Positions 55,330 to 62,760 of a DNA stretch of 64,000 nt are shown here, piece after piece. The stretch is from Caenispirillum bisanense. GTDB taxonomy: Bacteria; Pseudomonadota; Alphaproteobacteria; Rhodospirillales; Rhodospirillaceae. Numbering within the stretch: position 1 is the stretch's first letter; each line of letters starts with the position of its first letter. The translations under genes and the position numbers were made by a program. The notes beneath the pieces were generated by a model that had not been told where the DNA came from, made no database searches, and was given only the letters and a program-made list of their open reading frames with translations. The DNA lies in contig NZ_BAAAEP010000002.1 in the NCBI RefSeq assembly GCF_039523075.1, positions 169,370-233,369 of the forward strand. Reading direction: 5' to 3'.

Positions 55330-56061
55330 CTACTCAATCACCAGCTGCACCCAATCCGACGCAAACCGCGTGACCCCCAGGTTCACCGGCCGGCCGTCGT
55401 GATCCACGTCCAGGGCTTCCGTCACCAGGATGGGGCGGTTGCGGGGTTGGTGGAGGAGGTCGGCGTCGCCGGGGCTCGGCATGCGGGCCAGCACGCGGGT
55501 CCACTTGCGCGTGTAGTCCTCCACCCCGAAGCGGGCCAGTGACTGGGTGATCGACTGCGTCTCGCGGAAGGCGATGTCGAAGCCGGGGAAGCGGTCGGCC
55601 GGCAGGTATTGCGTCGAGAACGAGATGCGCCGGCCGTCGGCCATGCCCACCGTCTCCAGCACCACCACCCGGCCGCCGCGCTTCAGGCCCAGGGCCTCGG
55701 CCACGGCGGCGTCGGCTTCGCCCAGTTCGGCGCGGATGAACTCGTGCCCGGCCTCGCGCCCCACCTTCATGAGGTTGGAGGCAAAGCGGGTGCGCTTGCC
55801 GACGGCATAGTCGATGACGTGTTCGTGCACGAAGGTGCCGCGCCCCTGCTCCACCCGCAGCAGGCCCTTTTCCTCCATCTCCGCCAGCGCCCGCCGCACC
55901 GTGTGGCGGTTGACCTGGAAGCGGTCGGCCAGTTCGAACTCGGTCGGCAGCCGCTCGCCGGGCTTGACCTGACCGTCGGCGATCTCGCGCTCCAGCACCT
56001 GCTGGATCTGGCGCCACAGGGCGACGCCGGCGCCCCGGCGGCGGTCGATACCGTCATCCAT
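55330..56061 (-). CDS. phnF: GntR-family phosphonate regulator PhnF
   Basis: A 243-residue HutC-subfamily GntR regulator: N-terminal winged helix (LPTEFELADRFQVNRHTVRR, ALAEMEEKGLLRVEQGRGTF) and a C-terminal UTRA ligand-binding domain. It is divergent from phnGHIJKLM, so it probably represses that operon. The palindrome TAGACGTCTAGAC in the shared gap is its likely operator. The 3' end converges on dusA with 11 bp between stops. Confidence 0.92.
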   Translation of the reverse strand: MDDGIDRRRGAGVALWRQIQQVLEREIADGQVKPGERLPTEFELADRFQVNRHTVRRALAEMEEKGLLRVEQGRGTFVHEHVIDYAVGKRTRFASNLMKVGREAGHEFIRAELGEADAAVAEALGLKRGGRVVVLETVGMADGRRISFSTQYLPADRFPGFDIAFRETQSITQSLARFGVEDYTRKWTRVLARMPSPGDADLLHQPRNRPILVTEALDVDHDGRPVNLGVTRFASDWVQLVIE

Positions 56062-56122
56062 CGCGTCTTCTCCCCAGCCGGATCAGGGCTTTGCCGTCAC
56101 CGAAGTTTCACCGCACGCCCCC

Positions 56123-56152
56123 TTGCCGGGGTCGGTCGCGGCGGAGTATAAA
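56123..56152 (+). promoter_or_regulatory. Predicted phn operon promoter
   Basis: TTGCCG (56123-56128), an 18-bp spacer and TATAAA (56147-56152), facing phnG. The start site would fall near 56159, at the edge of the putative PhnF operator, so bound repressor would block initiation or early elongation. Confidence 0.6.
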
Positions 56153-56160
56153 GGGCTCAG

Positions 56161-56178
56161 ATATAGACGTCTAGACAA
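56161..56178. promoter_or_regulatory. Putative PhnF operator
   Basis: ATATAGACGTCTAGACAA contains the overlapping palindromes TAGACGTCTA and GTCTAGAC and a direct repeat TAGAC-GTC-TAGAC. GntR/HutC-type regulators bind GT-n-TA-n-AC patterns of this kind, and known PhnF sites contain TATAGAC. Position relative to the promoter supports repression. Confidence 0.6.
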
Positions 56179-56202
56179 ATTTTTCCCTTGTCGAGGTGGA
56201 CG

Positions 56203-56655
56203 ATGACGACGGACGACGTGGCGGCACGGCAGCGGTGGATGGGGGTTCTGGCCCGCACGCCCCTGCCCCGCCTGGAAGAGGCCTTCGCCGCCCTGCCGGC
56301 GCCCCCGGCCTACGAGCCGCTGCGCCGGCCGGAGATCGGCTCCGCCCTGGTGCGTGCCCGCGCCGGCGGGTCGGGACAGCGCTTCAACATGGGCGAGATG
56401 ACCGTCACCCGCTGCTCGGTCCGCACCTCCGACGGCATGGTCGGGCACGCCTATGTCGCCGGCCGCTCGCGCCGCAAGGCGGAGCTGGCGGCGGTGTTCG
56501 ACGCCCTGCTGCAGACGCCGCGCCTGCACCGCCAGCTGCTGCGCGACCTGATCGAGCCGCAGGCCGAGGCGCTGGCCGCCGCCCGCGCCGCCAGGGTGGC
56601 CGAGGCCGCCGCCACGCGGGTGGAGTTCTTCACCATGGTGCGCGGGGAGGATTGA
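56203..56655 (+). CDS. phnG: C-P lyase complex subunit PhnG
   Basis: PhnG is a core subunit of the carbon-phosphorus lyase complex (PhnGHIJ) that frees phosphate from alkylphosphonates. The 150-residue protein shows RQRWMGVLARTPLPRLEEAF, RPEIGSALVRARAGGSGQRF and NMGEMTVTRCSVRT, all family hallmarks. GAGG lies before the ATG at 56203; a TTG start 15 bp upstream is open but less likely. First gene of the operon. Confidence 0.95.
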   Translation: MTTDDVAARQRWMGVLARTPLPRLEEAFAALPAPPAYEPLRRPEIGSALVRARAGGSGQRFNMGEMTVTRCSVRTSDGMVGHAYVAGRSRRKAELAAVFDALLQTPRLHRQLLRDLIEPQAEALAAARAARVAEAAATRVEFFTMVRGED

Positions 56656-56657
56656 CC

Positions 56658-57245
56658 ATGACCGCCGCTGCCGACCTTCGCCCCGGCCTCGCCGACCCGG
56701 TGCTCGACGGACAGGCCGTGTTCCGCACGGTGCTGAAGGCGCTGTCCTTCCCCGGCCGCATCCAGCCGCTGCCCGTCGCCCTGACGCCGCCGGCCCCGCT
56801 CACCCCGGCCGCCGCCGCCGTGCTGCTGGCGCTGGCCGACCTAGAGACGGCGGTGTGGCTCGACCCGGCGCTGGATACCCCGGCCGTGCGCGGCTGGCTG
56901 CGCTTCCACGCCGGCTGCCCCATCGTCGAGGCGCGCGGGCAGGCGGCCTTCGCCGTCATCCCCGCCGACGGCGAGATGGAGGGCTTCGCCCTCGGCACGC
57001 CGGAGTTCCCGGAAACCGCCGCCACCGTCATCGTGCAGGTGGCGGCGCTGACCGAGGGCGCCGGCCCCACCCTCACCGGCCCCGGCATCGCCGAGACCGC
57101 CCGCCTCACCGCCCCCGGCCTGTCGCCGGCGTTCTGGCCGGCCCTTGTCGCCAACGGCGCCCTGTTCCCGCAGGGGATCGACGTCATCCTGGCGGCGCCG
57201 GACCGCATCGCGGGGCTGCCGCGCACCACCCGCATCACGGAGTGA
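56658..57245 (+). CDS. phnH: C-P lyase complex subunit PhnH
   Basis: PhnH is the PLP-transferase-fold subunit of the C-P lyase core without obvious catalytic residues. The 195-residue protein starts MTAAADLRPGLADPVLDGQA, followed by FRTVLKALSFPGRIQPLP, then FALGTPEFPETAATVIVQV; NGALFPQGIDVILA closes it. It starts 2 bp after phnG, with GGGAGG a few bases upstream. Confidence 0.95.
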   Translation: MTAAADLRPGLADPVLDGQAVFRTVLKALSFPGRIQPLPVALTPPAPLTPAAAAVLLALADLETAVWLDPALDTPAVRGWLRFHAGCPIVEARGQAAFAVIPADGEMEGFALGTPEFPETAATVIVQVAALTEGAGPTLTGPGIAETARLTAPGLSPAFWPALVANGALFPQGIDVILAAPDRIAGLPRTTRITE

Positions 57246-57249
57246 CGCC

Positions 57250-58350
57250 ATGTACGTTGCCGTCAAGGGCGGCGAACGCGCCATCGACAACGCCCACCGC
57301 CTGCTCGACCACGAGCGGCGGGGCGATACGGCGGTGCCCGACCTCAGCCTCGCCCAGATCAGGGAACAGATGACGCTGGCCGTCGACCGCGTCATGACCG
57401 AAGGCTCGCTCTACGACCGCGACCTCGCGGCGCTGGCCATCAAGCAGGCGCGCGGCGACCTGATGGAGGCGATCTTCCTCCTGCGCGCCTATCGCACCAC
57501 CCTGCCCCGGCTGGCGGTCAGCGAGCCCGTGGACACCGCCCGCATGACGGTGCGCCGCCGCATCTCGGCCACCTTCAAGGACCTGCCGGGCGGGCAGGTG
57601 CTAGGCCCCACCTTCGACTACACCCACCGCCTGCTCGACTTCCGGCTGGCGGCGGAGGCGGACGAGCCGCCGCCGGCACCCGCCCGCGGCGAGCCGCGCC
57701 AGGACGAGACGGTGCCGCGCGTGACCGACCTGCTCAACCACGAAGGGCTGATCGAGCGCGAGGTGCCGGCCGATCACGTTCCGGTCGGCGACATCACCCG
57801 CGAGCCGCTCACCTTCCCCGCCGGCCGCGATGTCCGCCTCCAGACCCTGGCGCGCGGCGACGAGGGCTGGCTGCTCGGCCTCGCCTATTCCACCCAGCGC
57901 GGCTACGGCAAGACCCACCCCTTCGCCGGCGAGATCCGCATGGGCGAGGTGGCGGTGGAGATCGTGCCGGAGGAGCTGGGCTTCGCCATCGACATCGGCG
58001 ACGTCACCGTCACCGAATGCCAGATGATCAACCAGTTCAAGGGATCGAAAGCCGCCCCGCCGCAGTTCACCCGCGGCTACGGCCTCACCTTCGGCCACGG
58101 CGAGCGCAAGGCCATGGCCATGGCGCTGGTCGACCGCAGCCTGCGGGCGGCGGACCTGGGGGAGGATCTGGTGGCGCCGGCCCAGGATCAGGAATTCGTG
58201 CTCTCCCACTGCGACAACGTGGAAGCGTCCGGCTTCGTGCAGCACCTGAAGCTGCCCCACTACGTCGATTTCCAGGGCGAGCTGGTCACCGTGCGGGCCA
58301 TGCGCCAGGACCACGACAAGCGACGGGAGGCTGCCGATGCGGCCGAGTGA
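57250..58350 (+). CDS. phnI: C-P lyase complex subunit PhnI
   Basis: PhnI forms the PhnI-PhnJ heart of C-P lyase and is a nucleosidase that, with PhnG/H/L, attaches the phosphonate to ribose 5-triphosphate. The 366-residue protein begins MYVAVKGGERAIDNAHRLLD and contains GSLYDRDLAALAIKQARGDL, PFAGEIRMGEVAVEIVPEEL and the C-terminal DNVEASGFVQHLKLPHYVDF. It starts 4 bp after phnH and overlaps phnJ by 14 bp. Confidence 0.96.
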   Translation: MYVAVKGGERAIDNAHRLLDHERRGDTAVPDLSLAQIREQMTLAVDRVMTEGSLYDRDLAALAIKQARGDLMEAIFLLRAYRTTLPRLAVSEPVDTARMTVRRRISATFKDLPGGQVLGPTFDYTHRLLDFRLAAEADEPPPAPARGEPRQDETVPRVTDLLNHEGLIEREVPADHVPVGDITREPLTFPAGRDVRLQTLARGDEGWLLGLAYSTQRGYGKTHPFAGEIRMGEVAVEIVPEELGFAIDIGDVTVTECQMINQFKGSKAAPPQFTRGYGLTFGHGERKAMAMALVDRSLRAADLGEDLVAPAQDQEFVLSHCDNVEASGFVQHLKLPHYVDFQGELVTVRAMRQDHDKRREAADAAE

Positions 58351-59206
58351 CGACACCCTGGCGGGCTACAACTTCGCCTACCTGGACGAACAGACCAAGC
58401 GCATGATCCGCCGCGCCATCCTGAAGGCGGTGGCGATCCCCGGCTATCAGGTACCGTTTGCGGGGCGCGAGATGCCCCTGCCCTACGGCTGGGGCACCGG
58501 CGGCATCCAGGTGACGGCGGCGGTCATCGGGCCGGACGATACGCTCAAGGTCATCGACCAGGGCGCCGACGACACCACCAACGCCGTCTCCATCCGCCGC
58601 TTCTTCGCCACCGTCGCCAATGTGGCGACGACGGAGAAGACCACGGAGGCGACCGTCATCCAGACCCGCCACCGCATCCCGGAAAAGCCGCTGACCGAGG
58701 ATCAGATCCTGGTCTATCAGGTGCCCATCCCCGAGCCGCTGCGCTGGATGGAGGCGCGCGAGACCGAGACGCGCAAGATGCACGCCCTGGAAGACTACGG
58801 CGTCATGCACGTGAAGCTGTACGAGGACATCGCCCACCTCGGCCGCATCGCCACCTCCTACGACTACCCGGTGAAGGTGAACGGCCGCTACGTCATGGCG
58901 CCCTCGCCCATCCCCAAGTTCGACAACCCCAAGATGGACCGCATGCCGGCGCTGCAGTTGTTCGGCGCCGGGCGGGAGAAGCGCATCTACGCCGTGCCGC
59001 CCTACACCCGCGTCGAAAGCCTGGATTTCGAGGACCATCCGTTCGAGGTGCAGACCTGGGACCACGCCTGCGCCTTGTGCGGGTCCACCGAAAGCTATCT
59101 CGACGAGGTGGTCATGGACGACCAGGGTGGACGCATGTTCGTCTGCTCCGACACCGACTTCTGCGGCGAGCGCCAGGCCGCCCAGGCCCGGGAGGCGGCG
59201 GAATGA
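58337..59206 (+). CDS. phnJ: Alpha-D-ribose 1-methylphosphonate 5-phosphate C-P lyase PhnJ
   Basis: PhnJ is the radical-SAM enzyme that breaks the C-P bond. The four cysteines needed are all present with family spacing: C245, C248, C270 (CX2CX21C, 4Fe-4S cluster) and C276 (five residues later, the thiyl radical site). The 289-residue protein begins MRPSDDTLAGYNFAYLDEQT and includes PYGWGTGGIQVTAAVIGPDD. It overlaps phnI by 14 bp and phnK by 4 bp. The catalytic machinery looks intact. Confidence 0.97.
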   Translation: MRPSDDTLAGYNFAYLDEQTKRMIRRAILKAVAIPGYQVPFAGREMPLPYGWGTGGIQVTAAVIGPDDTLKVIDQGADDTTNAVSIRRFFATVANVATTEKTTEATVIQTRHRIPEKPLTEDQILVYQVPIPEPLRWMEARETETRKMHALEDYGVMHVKLYEDIAHLGRIATSYDYPVKVNGRYVMAPSPIPKFDNPKMDRMPALQLFGAGREKRIYAVPPYTRVESLDFEDHPFEVQTWDHACALCGSTESYLDEVVMDDQGGRMFVCSDTDFCGERQAAQAREAAE

Positions 59207-59997
59207 TGCCGTTCGATCTGAACACGGAGCGCCCCCTGCTGCGCGTCGACGGTCTCGCCCGCCATTACGGCGACCGCATCGGCTGCACCGACGTCTCCTT
59301 CGACCTGTGGCCCGGCGAGGTGCTGGGCATCGTCGGCGAGTCCGGCTCCGGCAAGACGACGCTGCTCAACACCCTGTCGGCGCGGCTGGAGCCCACCGCC
59401 GGCCGCATCGAATACCGCACCCGCGACGGCGAGGTGGTGGACGTCTACGGCCTGTCGGAGCCGCGCCGCCGGCTGCTCATGCGCACCGAATGGGGCATCG
59501 TCCACCAGAACCCGCGCGACGGCCTGCGCATGGCCGTGTCCGCCGGCGCCAACATCGGCGAGCGGCTGATGGCGGTCGGCGCCCGCCACTACGGCGGCAT
59601 CCGCGCCCAGGCCATCGACTGGATGGGCCGCGTCGAGATCAAGGAGGAGCGCGTCGACGACCTGCCGCGCACCTTCTCCGGCGGCATGCAGCAGCGCCTG
59701 CAGATCGCCCGCAACCTGGTCACCGGCCCGCGCCTGGTGTTCATGGACGAGCCGACCGGCGGCCTTGACGTCTCGGTGCAGGCGCGGCTGCTCGACCTGC
59801 TGCGCACGCTGGTGGGGCAGATGGGGCTGTCGGTGGTGCTGGTCACCCACGACCTGGCCGTCGCCCGCCTGCTCGCCCACCGGCTGATGGTGATGAAGGA
59901 CGGCCGGGTGGTGGAACAGGGCCTGACCGATCAGGTGCTGGACGACCCCCACCACCCCTATACCCAGTTGCTCGTCTCGTCCGTGCTGCAGGTCTGA
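59203..59997 (+). CDS. phnK: C-P lyase associated ATP-binding protein PhnK
   Basis: PhnK is an ABC-type ATPase without membrane partners that docks onto the C-P lyase core. In the 264-residue protein Walker A is GESGSGKTTLL, the signature TFSGGMQQRLQIARN, Walker B LVFMDEPTGGLD and switch VTHDLAV. The start overlaps the phnJ stop (ATGA), with two ATG codons in a row. Relatedness to dipeptide-importer ATPases is normal for this family. Confidence 0.95.
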   Translation: MMPFDLNTERPLLRVDGLARHYGDRIGCTDVSFDLWPGEVLGIVGESGSGKTTLLNTLSARLEPTAGRIEYRTRDGEVVDVYGLSEPRRRLLMRTEWGIVHQNPRDGLRMAVSAGANIGERLMAVGARHYGGIRAQAIDWMGRVEIKEERVDDLPRTFSGGMQQRLQIARNLVTGPRLVFMDEPTGGLDVSVQARLLDLLRTLVGQMGLSVVLVTHDLAVARLLAHRLMVMKDGRVVEQGLTDQVLDDPHHPYTQLLVSSVLQV

Positions 59998-60008
59998 GGA
60001 ACCCCGCC

Positions 60009-60713
60009 ATGACCCCCACCCCCATCATCGACGTGCGCGACCTCGGCAAGGATTTCGTGCTGCACACCCAGGGCGGCGTCCGCATCCCGGTGTTCTCCGG
60101 CCTGTCGCTGACGGTCGCCGCCGGCGAGTGCGTCGGCCTGCACGGGCCGTCGGGCACCGGCAAGTCCACTCTGCTGCGCTCCCTTTACGCCAACTACAAG
60201 CCCGACACCGGATCGGTGCTGGTGCGCCATGGCGACCGCGTGGTCGACATGGCGACTGCCGAGCCGCGCGACGTGCTGGCGGTGCGCAAGCATACCCTCG
60301 GCTACGTCAGCCAGTTCCTGCGCGTCATCCCGCGCGTGCCGGCGCTGGACGTGGTGGCGGAGCCGCTGAAGCTGCTGGGCGCGTCGGAGGCGGCGGCGCG
60401 GGAGAAGGCCGCCGGCCTGCTCGCCCGCCTGCGCATCCCGGAACGGCTGTGGCACCTCGCGCCGGCCACCTTCTCGGGCGGCGAGCAGCAGCGCGTCAAC
60501 ATCGCCCGCGGCTTCGTCGTCGACTATCCGGCCCTGCTGCTGGACGAGCCGACGGCGTCGCTCGACGCCGCCAACCGCGACACTGTGGTGGCCCTCATTC
60601 AGGAAGCCAAGGCGCGTGGCTGCGCCGTGGTCGGCATCTTCCACGACGCCGACGTGCGCAGCCGCGTCTGCGACACTCTGTTCGAGATCGAAGGATATCG
60701 TCATGCCGCGTGA
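60009..60713 (+). CDS. phnL: C-P lyase associated ATP-binding protein PhnL
   Basis: PhnL is the second ABC ATPase of the pathway, needed with PhnG/H/I for phosphonate-ribose coupling. In the 234-residue protein Walker A is GPSGTGKSTLL, the signature TFSGGEQQRVNIARG, Walker B ALLLDEPTASLD and switch FHDADV. GAGGAAC precedes the ATG, 11 bp after phnK. The end overlaps phnM by 11 bp. Confidence 0.95.
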   Translation: MTPTPIIDVRDLGKDFVLHTQGGVRIPVFSGLSLTVAAGECVGLHGPSGTGKSTLLRSLYANYKPDTGSVLVRHGDRVVDMATAEPRDVLAVRKHTLGYVSQFLRVIPRVPALDVVAEPLKLLGASEAAAREKAAGLLARLRIPERLWHLAPATFSGGEQQRVNIARGFVVDYPALLLDEPTASLDAANRDTVVALIQEAKARGCAVVGIFHDADVRSRVCDTLFEIEGYRHAA

Positions 60714-61884
60714 TCCGCAGAACGGGACCAGCAAGACCATGAGCCAGGAGATGATCCTCACCAACGCCCGCGTGGTCTGCCGCGACCGGGTGATCGACGG
60801 CGGCACCGTGGTGGTGCGCGACGGCCTGATCGCCGAGGTGGCCGAGGGTACCTCCGCCCTGCCCGGCGCGCTCGACCTGGATGGCGACTACCTGCTGCCG
60901 GGCCTGATCGAGATGCACACCGACAACATGGAAAAGCACTTCGTGCCGCGCCCCGGCGTGCTGTGGCCGTCGCCGCTGGCCGCCGTGCTCGGCCATGACC
61001 TGCAGGTGGCGGGGGCGGGCATCACCACCGTGTTCGACGCCATCTCCGTCGGCGAATATGCCGAGAAAGGGCCGCGCCGCAACATCCTGGCGCAGTCCTT
61101 CGCCGGGGTGAAGCACGCCCGCGCCGAGGGGCTGACCCGCGCCGACCACTTCTTCCACATGCGCTGCGAGGTCTCCGACCCCTGCGTGGTGGAGATGTTC
61201 GAGCCCTACGCCGCCGATCCGTTGGTCAAGCTGGTGTCGGTGATGGACCACACCCCCGGCCAGCGCCAGTGGACCGACGTCTCCAAGTTCGTGCAGTACA
61301 ACAAGGGCGAGAACTGGAGCGAGCAGGAACTGGCCGACAAGCTGGCCTTCCTGCGCGACGTGCAGGACAAGTACGCCATCCGCCATCGCCGCATCATCGT
61401 CGACCTGTGCCGCACCCACGGCATCCCGCTCGCCAGCCACGACGACGCGACGGAGGAGCATGTGGCCGAGGCGGTGGCCGACGGCGTGGTGATCGCCGAG
61501 TTCCCCATCACCATGACCGCCGCCGTCAAGGCGCGCGAGGCCGGCCTCAAGACCGTGATGGGCGCCCCCAACGTGGTGCGCGGCGGCTCGCACTCCGGCA
61601 ACATGTCGGCGGTGGACTGCGCCCGCGAGGGCCAGCTGGACGGGCTTTCCAGCGACTATGTGCCATCCTCGCTGCTGTTCGCCGCGTTCGTCATGATGGA
61701 AACCCTCGCCATGCCGCTGAACGAGGCCATTGCCAAGGTCTCGGCCAACGTCGCCGACATGGTGGGGCTCACCGACCGCGGCCGCATCGCGCCGGGCCTG
61801 CGCGCCGATCTGGTGCGCGTCACCCACACGGAGCATACTCCGGTGGTCCGCGAGGTCTGGGTCACCGGCAAACGGGTCTGTTGA
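60703..61884 (+). CDS. phnM: Alpha-D-ribose 1-methylphosphonate 5-triphosphate diphosphatase PhnM
   Basis: PhnM, an amidohydrolase-fold enzyme, removes pyrophosphate from the ribose 5-triphosphate intermediate before PhnJ acts. In the 393-residue protein metal ligands are in LPGLIEMHTDNMEKHF and LASHDDATEEH; MGAPNVVRGGSHSGN and SSDYVPSSLLFAAF are diagnostic. AAGGA lies 7 bp before the ATG at 60703, which overlaps phnL; a later ATG at 60739 is a weaker alternative. Confidence 0.95.
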   Translation: MPRDPQNGTSKTMSQEMILTNARVVCRDRVIDGGTVVVRDGLIAEVAEGTSALPGALDLDGDYLLPGLIEMHTDNMEKHFVPRPGVLWPSPLAAVLGHDLQVAGAGITTVFDAISVGEYAEKGPRRNILAQSFAGVKHARAEGLTRADHFFHMRCEVSDPCVVEMFEPYAADPLVKLVSVMDHTPGQRQWTDVSKFVQYNKGENWSEQELADKLAFLRDVQDKYAIRHRRIIVDLCRTHGIPLASHDDATEEHVAEAVADGVVIAEFPITMTAAVKAREAGLKTVMGAPNVVRGGSHSGNMSAVDCAREGQLDGLSSDYVPSSLLFAAFVMMETLAMPLNEAIAKVSANVADMVGLTDRGRIAPGLRADLVRVTHTEHTPVVREVWVTGKRVC

Positions 61885-62597
61885 TGGAGCACACCGATCT
61901 TTCCGCCCACCGTTACGCCCTCTATTTCGCGCCGTCGCCCGACGAGCCCATGGCGCAGATCGCGCGCCGCTGGCTCGGCCGCGACTGCCGCACGGGGGCG
62001 GCGGTGGAGCAGCCGCGCATCGACGGCATCAGCCCGGCGCGGCTGCGGGAGATCACGGCCGATGCCCGCCGCTACGGCTTCCATGCGACGCTGAAGGCGC
62101 CCTTCCGGCTGGCGGAAGGGCGCGACCCCACGGAACTGCGCCGGGCGCTGCGGGAATTCACCCTGGTGCGCCAGCCCTTCACGGTGCCGAGCCTGGTGCT
62201 GACCGCCGGCCTCGGCTTCCCCGCCCTGGTGCCGGAGGAACCGTGTCCGGCGCTGGACCGGCTGGCCGCCGACTGCGTGCGCGCCTTCGACCTGTTCCGC
62301 GCCGCCCCGACGGCGGAGGAGATCGCCCGCCGCACCCGCGCCGGTACCCTCAGCCCGCGCCAGCGCGACCACCTGGAGCACTGGGGCTACCCCTATGTGT
62401 TCGAGGATTTCCGCTTCCACATGACCCTCGGCGGCCCCCTGCCCGACGAGGACGAGCGCCATGCGGTGATGGCCGCCCTGGCCGATGCCTTCCGCGACTG
62501 CCTGGGCAAGCCGCTGCACGTCACCGCCGTGTGCCTGTTCATCGAGCCGGAGCCGGGGGCCGATTTCCGCCTGTTCTGCCGCGACAAGTTCGGCTGA
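61884..62597 (+). CDS. DUF1045 family protein, putative phosphonate-linked 2H phosphoesterase
   Basis: The 237-residue protein shows the two H-x-T-type motifs of 2H phosphoesterases, FHATLKAPFRLAEG near residue 65 and FHMTLGGPLPDEDE near 180. DUF1045 genes are regularly found in phn operons; a role in hydrolysing a cyclic ribose phosphate product (as PhnP does) is plausible but not shown. The start codon overlaps the phnM stop (TGATG). No phnP, phnN or phnO is in the window, so it could fill one of those steps. Confidence 0.85.
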   Translation: MEHTDLSAHRYALYFAPSPDEPMAQIARRWLGRDCRTGAAVEQPRIDGISPARLREITADARRYGFHATLKAPFRLAEGRDPTELRRALREFTLVRQPFTVPSLVLTAGLGFPALVPEEPCPALDRLAADCVRAFDLFRAAPTAEEIARRTRAGTLSPRQRDHLEHWGYPYVFEDFRFHMTLGGPLPDEDERHAVMAALADAFRDCLGKPLHVTAVCLFIEPEPGADFRLFCRDKFG

Positions 62598-62760
62598 ACC
62601 GGCGGCCCCCTCCCATTTCCCTTCTCTCATATACCATTTCACGGCGTGCTGCTGGGCGTCCCGGCGCTATTGTGCGACTATCCGATGAGGTAATCCGAAC
62701 GCGCCACCGCCCCGATCGCAGGGGAGAGGGCGGCGCCTGCTGCATACGGGACGGGGGAAG

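Noticed and set aside
56094..56111. CCGTCAC-CGAA-GTTTCAC before phnG as a Pho box
   Set aside because: Only 9 of 14 repeat positions match CTGTCAT and it lies upstream of a complete -35/-10 promoter, not in place of the -35. Compared with the perfect box at 35768 it is not convincing.
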